Position numbers and translations under genes: made by a program
Notes under the pieces: generated by a model
What the model was told of the DNA's origin: nothing
What the model saw: only the letters and a program-made list of their open reading frames with translations
Databases searched by the model: none
Assembly: GCF_000189635.1 (NCBI RefSeq)
Contig: NW_002476224.1
Location: forward strand, 124,001 to 188,000
Direction of reading: 5' to 3'
DNA: 64,000 nucleotides
From: Tetrahymena thermophila SB210
Taxonomy: Eukaryota > Ciliophora > Oligohymenophorea > Hymenostomatida > Tetrahymenidae
In this document: positions 26,280 to 43,506 of the stretch, piece after piece
Numbering within the stretch: the stretch's first letter is position 1
Layout of the letters: every line of letters begins with the position of its first letter

Positions 26280-29200
26280 TCATATTTCTTTAATATCTTC
26301 AAATTTTATTGTAGATTTATTTATCTTATTACTTAGTATTAAAGGAGATCTAAAAAATTATTCTTAGCTTTATGTTTATAGAATATTTGAAGTTGATTTG
26401 TTGTAGCCGCTGCAATCTATTTAAATTTATAAAATTAATTAATTAAATTTTTAATTTTTAATTTTACTATTTAATGTTTAGAAGCAATTCATCTTCACAT
26501 TATTTACTAGAGACTCTGTATTGCTTTCAGGATCTAATGTTAAAAAACTTTGTATCTATTGCTAGTTAGTTTTTTATGACATTTCTATTTCAATTTTTCT
26601 AAAAGCTGTAGAATTAAAGTTTTTCTCATTCCTCTCCTAAAACTTTGATTCTATTATTATAAAATATAAATTAAATAAATAAATGTAATTTCTTAAAAAA
26701 ATTTTGTAGCTACTTAGTCCATGTTCAAAGATGTTCATATAAAATTCCATTTTTTACTTTTAGCTTAAATTTAAATAATTTTAAAATGATTTCTACACTT
26801 TAGCTTTGATTATTGGATTCAATATTCTTTTTTTCTTTTTTTTATTAAATTAAAATGGTACAAATTTGATTTTTTCTGAAGCATAATCTACAAAATTCAC
26901 TATTAATCTCTTTAGTTAACTAATGTAATTGCTCAAAATTTTGTAGATTAAAAATACTATAAAAGATATATTTATAACAGCTATCAAAACTAAAGAGCAA
27001 TAGTAAAAGTAGCTAAAAGGATTTTAATATGAGAATACTCCAAGCAATATTGTAAATCCACATATTTAAGTAGATATAACATCAATTTTATTTATTTCAT
27101 CCTCTTAAAATGGCTTAATTTTTTAAGATATTATTCCCTATATTGCAATAACAATAAAAACGAGAAGTCCTTTAACTATAATTAGTTATGAATAAAAGTT
27201 CAATAATAATATTATGATTATTTTCTAAGCCATTTTCAAAAGCTCCCAATAATAAGCCTTTTACTTGTATTCATGATAAAGGAATCCATACTTAAGTTTA
27301 ACTTATGGATCATCTAATTATTATTTATTTTTTCTTAATAACACATAGAATAAAATTGGAAATATTAAAATCCAAAGTATAAAAAATGGTAACAATATCA
27401 TTAATAGATAACGAATATGTTATTTAGTATAGCATTCATAAGCAACGTTTGACAGTATGTAGCTTGTATCGCCTATAGTTCTACAAGACATCAAAGATAT
27501 TATTTATTAAATTAAATCAGGTTAAAAGTAGATTATTAAAAACATTGCTGCTGTTACCAATTTGTAAGTGGGAAATGGTTATTTAATATTTTAAATTGAC
27601 TTCTAAAATATTAATCCTAATAGAAATATCATAAAATAAGCAATTATAGTAATATGAGAAAAAATCAAATTCACAAATATAATCGGTATACTTGTATCTA
27701 ATTTTACTAACAAGCAGCCTAAAGAACTCAAAGTATATTTAATTGGCTATCCTATAGATAAAGAAAATACCATGAAACCTTCATTTTTTATTTTTATAAT
27801 ATTAATTAATTTAAAATAATTTTAATTTAATTTTGATTAAAATTCTAAGATTAAATTTCGAAAGATTAATTACAAAACAAACTTGTTTTGGTAAATAATA
27901 TAATAAGTTAGTATTTCGTAAAATAATTAAAAGTATTTAAAAATACAGAATTATAATTATACCTTAAGGCACTTTAAGGTTGAATGTTGCTATTGAGCAG
28001 ATTATTTGAAAATAATTAGTTAAAATTTTAATAAAAACACTTTGCTTAGATTCTTAATATTAAGACTTTTTCTTTCTATCATAAAACATTCTCATTAAAC
28101 TTTTCTTGCTTACTTATGATGTGGTTTGTTTAAATATTGTATTTTCGTTTTCATTTTTTGTAAATAATATAGAAGACTATCTATTTTTGTTATTTTGATA
28201 ACTAACTCCTTTAGAAAAGGCTCTAATTAATATATCTTTTGCTGTTTGCTATTTTATATTAACAATATTTGACTAAATAGAAATGGACATTGAAAATAGT
28301 GTCCAAATAGTTAGACCTAGCAATCCATATAAATTATATTTGACTTAATCACACTCTACACAAGAGTATTTACTAGAAACCGAATAAGATTTCCCCCAAA
28401 CACTTCCATATAACTTTATTTTCAAAATAAAAAATTATTAAAAGAAGTTACAAAAATTATTTTATTACATCACATTCTTCACACAGTGCTCCAATGTGTC
28501 CTTCATAGCAAACAAAATTTCCATAAATACCACCAGGACAGTTAGCTTACTAGTTCTCACATTAAATTATCAGACTACTATCAACAGTTTTTCTCCAATA
28601 ACCTAACTTAGTAACTATATTATCTCCTCCTGAGCAAATAGCTCCAGTAGGACAATCTTAACATTGCTAAACATGAAATGAGTATTATCCTTTCTGACAT
28701 ATATCGCACTCAGTTAGAGTATTATATGACTTTATTTGTTCACCTGAAATGCATTACCTAAAATTTATTTTTATATTAAAAGTGTAGTTTTATGAATATT
28801 GATTAGAAGCTGCATCGAGATTATAAATCTGATTTGAAAAAAATTGAATAGTTGTAGATGATCCAGGAGTTCCAACAACTGTAAGCTAATCAAACCGAAA
28901 AACTTTTTGCAATTAATCATAGTAAATATATTAATTTCCTCTTATTTAGTAACTATTGTAATTTTGTGTCGACAAATCAATTTTCACTTATACACTGAAC
29001 ATTTCCTTTTCATTCTAAGTAAGAGGATAGATTATTTCATTTTAATCATTCATTAACTAAAACTTAAGATCAGTAAGAGTACCACCACTTCTAAAACTAT
29101 GTATAACTAAATCACCACTATCAAAGATTCCATGATGCTTATTTAAAAATTCCTAAGCATTTACTAGATTTAATTTAGTGGCATATGAAAATGAATCGTC

Positions 29201-32200
29201 ACCAAAAATATATCCTTAATTACCCTCAAATTTACAGTCTATCAATAATGGAGAAATTCCTTACTTGAATAAAGCTCCTCCAATTTACGCCTTATTTTAA
29301 ATAAAATTTGTTTCTGAAATACCAATTATTTGTGACTAAGGATTAATGGTTGTTGAGAAAACAAATATTGAACCACCTCTTCCATTAATTGACTAATTTT
29401 AGATAAATACTGAAGATACAATATTTAAGCTAAATATCTTATTTATAATAAAAAGTATAAATTTTTGTGCAAAATATTAAATAAACTATAAATTATATTA
29501 ATAATTTAATTATTTTATTTTAAATTTAGGAGTTATCATAGATTATAATTAAAAGCTCATAATAAAACATATCTAAAATTTAGGTATTTAATTTTTTTTA
29601 TATTTTATTAAACTTTTAAAAATAATTTGTAAAAAGATTAAAAAATTGTAAAACAAAAATTAATTCTTTAAAATTGATATCAAAAACTAAAATAAATCTT
29701 GAATATTGATTGAATCGGAGATGTAAATTTTAAGTTGTAGAGTTTTCAAAAGGTTCATAATTATATAATTTGTATTTTACTTTTAATTTTAGTTGAGGTA
29801 ATAATATTTTTTATTTTCTTTTTAATAAATTAATTAATTCCAATTTTATTGTTTTTTTTTAAACTAAATATTAAATTTTCTTGAAAAAAGGAAGGTTAAA
29901 ATATTTTTTTTAACATAAATAGTATTGAAAAATTTAGTATTTTTAGAGGGTATATTATTTTTTTAAATAAGAAATAAAATCTAAATTTTAATAGCAAAAT
30001 CAAAAAAACTTAAATTTATTTTTTAACAAAAATTTAAATGTAATTGATTTAAAAATCTAAGCACTAAAAAATTTTGTAATATCAAATTGTAAAGACTATG
30101 ATGTTTAATAAGAATGCTTAAAAGATTATTGAACATAATAAAGAAATGTGATACCTAAGAAGTTTATAGCAAGATATTTAATGCACCTCCATTATAAGTT
30201 GCAAACAAATCCTCAAAATGAGAATTTTTGATTAAATTTGTTCCAAGCAATCCATTTATAAAGAATGCACCTCCAAAGCTAGACTATTTAATAAATAAGT
30301 ATGTTTAAAATTATAAATTAAAATAACTTACTTATATTTATTTAAAAACAGAGTCTTATATGTTTAAGTTTCCATTTTCAACAAAGAATGCTCCTCCATT
30401 ACAGTTAATACAATTTATATTAGAAAAGATAGAATTATTTTAGACTAAAACTGTACTATTATTGGCCAAAATAATAGAGTAATTAATATCTGATGGATTT
30501 ACTTCTTTTATTTATTATATATTTCTTTATTTAGCAATTTATCTTATGTTATTAAATGTTGAGTTTTATATTTAAATTTGTCCCAACTGAAGTTAAATTA
30601 GACTTTTTTCAAATTAGCAATTACTTATATTTGTATTTTTTAATACAATATTTGAATTTTGAGAAATTATGAGTAATGGTATTTTTGAATTTTAATTATT
30701 TAGACTTAAATTTGAAATATTCGTACTCTCAACTTAAATTTAAGAGTTTTCACTGCTCAACAAAGTTGCTTGTTAAGATTAAGAAGTTTTTTAATACAAT
30801 TCATAATATAGCGATTGTGATGTGAAGTAACCTTATGTTATAGAAGAAACATTTGAAATATTTACTTTTATATATTAAGCAATTATAAAATAGTTATCTT
30901 ATATTCCATTTATGTTCGTAATAGAACCTCCAAATATTTAGATTTAAGAATTGCTTCCTTTTTAAGAATAATACCTAGATTTATTATTAAATTATTTAAA
31001 ATATAAATATTTATTTTATTTTTTATAAAATCTTATTTTTCAATATTTATTTTTTTGATGTAATTTGGATAAATAAATAAAATTCAATTTATCTTAGTCT
31101 ATTTCTAAAATAAATTAATTTGAATTATAAAATAAAATAAATTTACTCAATACTAACAGAGGAAGCTTATGGAGTGAATGTATAAATATTATCAAAATAA
31201 CATTAAAGGAATGTAAGATTAAATAAATTTCCTTATGAATCTACTGAAATAGCTCCTCCATCAAGGAAACCATAACCCTCAGAAAATGAACTGTTTGAAA
31301 ATAAAACTTTCAAGCTTTTTCCAAAAGACGAAATATAGAAAAAAGAACCCTTTTATGCTACAGATTAACTAAAATTAGAATTTAACACCTATAACTAGTT
31401 TACAACAACATTTACCATACCTCCATATTAGTTAAATTAATTTATTATTTAATTACTTTTTGTTTTGTTAAAAGAAGATTTAGCAAAGGTACTATTTACT
31501 ATTTAAAGAGTATCACTTTAGATATACAGACTGTTGTATTTTGAATTACTAAAATTATTTTCATATGTTACATTATATAAATTGACTATTCCTACTAGAT
31601 TTTCTATCCATATACCAGTTGTAGAATATGTAAGTGAATACTCTATACTATTTAATTAACTGTTTTAAAATGTCAAGTTAGATATTTAAATATCTGCTTT
31701 ATAGCTGCTTTATATGTGGATTGGATTGACATAGGAATTGAGTTATGTTTAGCTTAATAATAAATTTTAAAATAATCCCATCGTAATGGACAATTATAAC
31801 TGTTTATAATTATTATTATTAATTACTATTAAAGAATTGTCTTATATAATCTTATTATTTAAATTAATATTATTTATAACCACACTAATAGCTTCGTTAA
31901 TATGAATGCATCCTTCTGTAGCGTAGCTTAGAAAATTTTTATTGGAGTTTTGCTAGTTTGAGCAATTAAACTGTGTGATATTGACCAAATTAGAGTATTC
32001 AAATGTTCCTAAAGATATATTATAGTGAGTTAATAAGCTTACACTACTCATTATTATATTTTAAATTTTATTTGTTTAAAAAAACGAAGCAATATTTAAG
32101 TCAGAGCTAGATTTAATTTATAGTGAATTATTAAAAAATCTTGCATCTTAAACTATCAGTTAGTGGCTTGGTTATGACAAGATAGAATAGAGGGAATTGA

Positions 32201-35200
32201 AAAAAAGGTAATTAGTTTATGTATAAAATGTATTATTTGATACTTGTATTTCTTTAAAAGTAAAGGTTTAAGGAGGATGGCTGAATGAAGTAATTGTTTA
32301 AAATATATCATTATAGCAAAATGTATTATTTTAAATTTGGACATTAGAGACTTTAAAATGACCTGCAGTAAATAAAGGAACAGTATTTTAACTATTTGTC
32401 TTAATCTAACAATAATTATTTTGTAAAACTAAATTTGATATAAAAGCTTGAACATCTGTTTACTGATATAAAATACTGAACTATTCCCCAAAATTAGAAT
32501 TGCTGATAGTTAAATTTGAAATACTTACCTATTATTTTATTTAAAATATTAAAAATAATAAGTTTCTGAAATATTAATTATTTAAATTACTTTATCTGTA
32601 TTGATTGTAGATATGAAAAACTTATTATTTTTAAAGTTTTAATCATCTAAAGTATAATTTAAAATTTATATAAAAGAATTGTCTGCTATAATTTATTAAC
32701 AACTAATTGAAGAATCGTATTGAGATTTTAACTACACATTCAGTATATTTACTGAATTAATCACGTTTTAGAACTAAAGTCCACAAGATTACTTCATAAA
32801 GCTTACTAATATATTCTCAAAATTAATTTCTTAATAGTTATTAAACTACATCAAACTATCATACTAAATTTAAGCTAACTCGTTGGATTTACTTTTTATA
32901 TTTAATGTTACTAAATTCTAAAACGAAATATCAAAAAATTATGTATTTAAATAAATAGTATTGCGTGGATCTAAAATAATATTTATTTCAAGATTAGTCA
33001 AGTTAAAAACAATATCTTTATAATGAGAAGCCTAATTAGTATTTAGATTAAAAAGTATTAATATTTTTTGATAATATAGATATATTTTACAATTAATAAG
33101 GCTTCAATGTAGCTATTTGAACTTGTAAAAGGAACAAGCTCTGTTCCTTAACCATAAGTTGCAGTAATTGATTCTTACTGATTAGTTATATCGAAATAAA
33201 ATGTTGTTTGACAACTCGTACAAAAAGAAGGATCATCTAAGCAATCCTGGAGAGGATAAAATATAAAATTATACTTATATTAGATCCATAAAGTATTATC
33301 TTTGAGTAATTCAATATGATAAATATCAAATTTTTATTAACTTTAGTAAATAGAAATTAAAAAATCAAATTCACCAGATTGAGAATTATACTTATAGAGA
33401 TAAGTAATACTTGCAACCATATCAGGAACTGCTATAACAGATATACTTGAAAATGCCCTTAATGATATTGGAATAGAAACTAGACTAATTAAATACTATT
33501 AATTTTAAGTTTTGAGATCAAAACTATAAACAGAACGATCACCACAAATTATTATTAATTTTTTTACTGTGTTGTAATAAAAAGTTTCTGCTATTTAAGC
33601 CTAAAGACAGTTCCCTATTTCAGAAATTTAAAAAAATTAAGAAATAAATATCAATAAAAAATATTGAGCAAATCTTATATTTTTAGTTTGTTTTAAGTTT
33701 TATTGTAAATAAGAGAGTTAAAATTATTTTTTAAAGATTAATTTCTTAAAATATTTTTACTTAACTGAAGACTGTATTTAAACTCGTAAGTAGGGGAATT
33801 TAAATCCCATACATATATTTTCCCTTATTCATCAATTCCAATAACTTCTGGATTACTTACATCTTCTAATGATGCTACTGCGTACATAGTGTTTTATAAA
33901 TTATCTGACTAATAAGGTGAAGTTAGAGTATAAAATTAAGATGTATTTTATGCGTTTATTAAATAAAACAAACCATCTATTTATTAACTCAGCTTAGATT
34001 TATCTGGAAAAGATAAAACAAACCATGTTGAGTTTACATGCCAAAAGGGATCAAGCGTAAGTCCTACTATATCCCAAGTAAAATTAAAGTTATTTGTTTG
34101 AATAGGCTGAGTCTAGTTTAGTTTAGGTATAAATATTAGTTATTTTGAAACAATAATTAAAAATATACATTATCTCTAGAGTCCATTGGTAAAATTAAGG
34201 TTGTACTAACATAATCTGCAGTGTCTCTTAGTTTAGCAAAAAGACATAATTCACATCCTTTTACTCTGTAGAAACTGTTATAATTTACATAGAAACCATA
34301 AGTAAATTTATTTGTTTATATGTGATATAAGTCTTATAAAGTTTCGATTTTAGAATAATATAAATTTTTGGTCCAATAAAATAATATAAATGTTTGATCA
34401 GTATCTTCATAAACAAATCTTCTAGAGAAGTAGTCATTTATCATATCTATAAATTAATATAAATAAATAAATTTGAAACTAAAAAAAAAAATTACACAAT
34501 TATGAGTAAAAAGTGTCAGAGTTATAGTCGAATATGTGTACAAAATATATTTCTCCCATATATATCTGAGATGTTCCTTCTAATTTATACCATGAAAATG
34601 TTTGTTATTCATAGATATATTTACAGTAAGCATCAGGCTACATGTCCAAATCTTTACCAATTTTAATATCTACATAATAAAGAAAATATGGAGTCCCTAC
34701 ATAAATTACTGGCTTACCGTTTGTATATGTAAATATTAAATTTTAAACATAGTAGTCAGGATAGTATTCATATAGATCTGTTTAGTGAAATATAAAAAAA
34801 GATAAATTCAGAAACTTCTTAAACATAATAAATTTTACATATGTTGAACTTTTGTACATACTAACCAGTTTCAAAATTTAATATTTATACTCCTATCAAT
34901 TATAGATATCGACCACCAATAAATATTACATCGTCATCTGGATATTTATCAAATACTCTATAATTTCCACCATCAGAATATTATTATGCTATTTAAATTT
35001 AACAATTTAAAAAAAGAAAAAATCAAAATCATATACTATAATCGATGATGCCAAGATATTTAAGCTCTAAGGTATTTACATCTATACTTGATGCAGTTAA
35101 TCCAATTTCAGTACTAGTAATAATTATCTTATTTTTTGAGCATTTAAAATCATACATTTTAAAATAGAATTGTTATTTATTCCTAATTCTATAATCGTTT

Positions 35201-35796
35201 AAATAATCAAGAGTTTTTAAAATTTGAGCTGTTTGTGTATCAAATAAGTAAATCCTATTGACTAAATTCAAAAGCAGACCATATTTTGTCTTAGATATCA
35301 TTAAAATAGATTGAATGTTATTTATGTCAAGAAAGCGAATAGACTAAAACGAAATAGGATTGACAATCATGATTTTACCAGAGCTTAAAATCAGAATTTA
35401 GTTTGAGTATTCAATGTATTCCATTCCACTAATAGTATATTCAGCTTTAATTAAACAAAACGAATTATAAATAAATAAATAACATTTTTACAATTTACCT
35501 CTAACTTGATTAATTATACTTCGAGAAGGAGACCTAAGATCGGCAAAATACAATTGACTTTATCCCTTATTTTAGGTACTTATACTACTCGTACATATTA
35601 CCATAATATTTGTTTAGGGTATTTGTAAGAATATATTAGGAATATATCCATCGTCATAGATTAGACCTTACCATTAATAAATTTTCAAAATTATAAAAAA
35701 ATCAAAATAATCTTTTTTACTGAAATATGATAGAATTTGAGGACATTACTTGCAGATTATATAACTTATGTATAAAAAAAACAATCCAATTTTCAT
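26280..35796 (-). CDS. Giant receptor-like membrane protein, copy B
   Basis: Tandem paralogue of the gene at 16189-25118, same strand and layout. Start ATG 35796-35794; TGA 26282-26280. Exon 1 (35796-35721) encodes a signal peptide (MKIGLFFLYISYIICKQC) and ends at exactly the position where exon 1 of copy A ends, with PQILSYFS matching PQILQYYS. The order is propeller-like region (about 35.7-33.2 kb), beta-helix region (about 33.1-28.9 kb), Cys-rich segment (28.75-28.46 kb), multi-span membrane region (about 28.4-26.9 kb) and a Gln-rich tail. The tail keeps IDCSGYNKS against IDCNGYNQS in copy A. Substitutions between copies are mostly conservative (D/E, Y/F, N/S), which argues that both proteins are under selection. 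The main structural difference is a 717-base intron at 29438-30154 where copy A has 60 bases. Confidence 0.82.
29438..30154 (-). other. Enlarged intron in copy B
   Basis: Flanked by donor GTATCACA at 30154 and acceptor ...AAATAAG at 29438. The exons on each side align with those flanking a 60-base intron (19212-19271) in copy A. The interior is A/T-rich, has no coding signal, and I see no terminal inverted repeats. Confidence 0.75.
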
Positions 35797-37159
35797 AATA
35801 ACTTCTTAAATTCACCTAATTATTTTAATTTACTTTAAAAATTTATGTAATTTAAGTCTTTTACTCTTCCTTTTTTTTATTTTATATAATATTGATCCTA
35901 TTTGTTTTAATTAATTGAATTTATGATATTTTAGATTCAAACTTTATTTTTGTGTATTGCTTTTAAATATTGATGTTTATTTACAATTTTATGATTGATT
36001 TGGTTGAAGAATTTACCATTCATACTATCTATTTGCTAATTTATTGTACTTAATTTTATCAAAATAATAGTTAATTCATTTAAAAATATTATCTATTTAC
36101 AACATCTAATTATGCATGTCTATTTTTACTAATAATTAAAGATATTTTCCAAATATTTAGAAAAATTCAGAATAAAATTAAAAAAACTCATTTATTTTAC
36201 TTAAGAAAATTATTTTCAAATAAAATTAAAAATTTTATAGTTTTAAATATTAGGTTAATAGCATGTAACTTACTATTCTTTTAAATCATAAATATTTTTA
36301 TTGAAAATTTGATGTCTAACTCTAAATTACAGATCATCATGCATTAAAACATACCACCTCACTTGTATTTACCTCTCAGATTTTTAAAATATTATATCGA
36401 AAAAATGTCTATAAACTAAAATTTTGTATTAGCATCAACTCACTAAAATATTACATTAATATCTATCTATCTATAAACTAATTAATTATTTCTTATTTTT
36501 ATATTTAATATTTTGATTTAAAATAAAAATATATAATATATATTAAAAAATTTGTTACTTATTCTATTGATAAAGTATTCAATAAGCTTTAGTTTGAACA
36601 AATAATCAATTAGTTAATCGTAACTAACATCTTTTTATAAAACTATTGTTCAATTTTTATTTTGAAATATTTGAATAGTTTAAATTATTAAGTTTATTTT
36701 CTTTTAAAAATTAAAATATCATCTATCTATTTAAATATTTTTTTTATTATTTTAATAGTTAGTTCATAACATTTATTTCAGCATAAAAACTTTATCATAA
36801 AAACAAATATTAAATCTAATTAATAAAACTTATCAAAAACTTTCTTATTTATTTTATTCTTATTTGAACTTATTAAAAGAGAAAGAAAATATGAAACTAT
36901 TTAAATATTTTATCAATACCTGAAAAAATAATTTTTTATAGATAGTTTGAATAAAGAAATTTATTTAAAATTTATTAATAATTTTTATTATCAATTAAAA
37001 ATTAAAATTAAAGTAAAAAATATTTTTATTTTCAATTCTTATTTATATTTTAAACTTAAATCTTAATTGAGTTTTAGAGATATTTTTAAATTATTATATG
37101 AATCAATACTTATTAATTTTAAACAAAAAATATTTATAAAGTTAATTTACAATACAATT
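35797..37159. other. AT-rich intergenic DNA
   Basis: Spacer upstream of copy B and downstream of the ABC transporter. Only short ATCT runs and A/T-rich sequence are seen; no gene. Confidence 0.6.
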
Positions 37160-41741
<4,582 letters not shown>

Positions 41742-43506
41742 TTTAGCTGTTGTGTTTTTTTTTATAATTTAGTTTAAAAATTTTACTTTAATTAACTATA
41801 TTAATCCTTTAGTTAAATTTTTAAAGTAACTAATTATATCTTCAGCTTGCTTTGGTGAATTTAATTAGTTTTAACCATTAAAATTATAATAAAACCAATT
41901 TTTATTATTTAATTGTAATTATTATAAATAGAAGTAAATAGAACAAATTAGGAAAATTTAATTACATAACAATTATTAAAACATAATTTATTAAAATGTC
42001 CTTATTTTAAGTGATTAAAATAGATCTCTCTATCAAAATTACTTGTTTTTTTAAATAAATCAAAGAGTATAAAAGTATCATTAAAATTTTTTGAGAACTT
42101 ATTGTTTTAGATTTATTTTTATAACTAATATCACAATCCAAATCAAATAAATTGTTTTTACTAAATTTGAGCATTTTCTTTTTTCATAATATTATTCAAT
42201 TTCTATAAAAACAATTTAGATATTAAATAATAAAAACACTAAGTAATTATGGCTTTTTAAATTTTTTAATAGGTAAATATTAGAGAGTTTTACATTTAAA
42301 AATATATCAAACTTAAAATAGGCTGATATAATCTAACATAATTGTTTTAAAGTTTTAAAGATAATGAAAGTTAAAGCCAAAATTATTCTTAAAAAAATAT
42401 AATAAATGTAAAATTTAATAAAAGAGGTAAAATAGAAAAAATAAAGAAAGAATATTACTTATTAATTAATTCAAATAATTAAAGAAATATTAAAAAAATA
42501 ATTAATTATAAGTAAAATTTGATAAAAGAAAAAAATAGAAGAAAAAAAGAAATTTCTTTACAAATCAGCCTAAGAAATCATCAAAATTAAACATAATTAG
42601 CAAATTATATCATAAATTACCAGAAAATCAGAATTATTTTTAATATTTATAAGATAAGCAATTAATATTTTTATAATACATCTAAAAACATTAAAAATTC
42701 TAAATATTTTTAATTCTTAAAAGAAAACAAAATTTACTTTTAATATTTTAATGTTGCATCTAGAAATTAATTAAAATAATTATTTGAAAGGAAAATATTA
42801 TAACTTATGAATTCATGAAAATAAGTTAATAAAATTTACATTCTTAAATAATTGTGTTATATTTTATTTTTAATTTTTTTTATAATAATTTTTTATTTTA
42901 ATTTATTTAAGTATTACTATTTATTCCTAATCTTTGATTATAAAATATTGTCATTTAAAAAGTGATTATAATTTTGTATTTTAATATAATTAAATTATGT
43001 TGATATTAAAATATTTTATTGATTTTTGATGAAATTAAAAGAAAGTTTAATATGTTTTATAATCAAACAGTGTTTTATTAACTAACAAAACAAATCTATT
43101 TTATTTTTAAAATAGTAAATGAAATAAGGTAAATTGCTATGTAATTGAAAATTTATATTTGCTTTATTTTTAGGTTTTAATTTTATTAAGTTAAAATAAA
43201 TTTAAAAAAAAATATTTATATATGATAGTCAAATAACTAATAAAGTAGAAACTACTCATTATTTTTAAAGTATGTTAAAATTGAATAAATTAGACACTTT
43301 ATTATGACAAAAAATGATTCAGTTTACTACGCTATTGTATTTTGCGTATTATTTTTTAATTGTTAATTTTAAAATTATCAAATTCAACAAAAGATTAAAT
43401 TAGTTGTCAGGATTTTTTATCTAAATATCTTAAAACAGGATATTAATAACAATTAAATTATTTGCAAATTTTACAAAGTAAAAACGATAAATTTAATTTC
43501 AAGATT
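41742..43506. other. Divergent AT-rich spacer
   Basis: Spacer between the divergent ABC transporter and the following plus-strand gene, so it carries both promoters. The frame of the downstream gene is open from 43318 without an ATG before 43507, so 43318-43506 may be 5' UTR or missed coding sequence. Nothing else is supportable. Confidence 0.5.
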
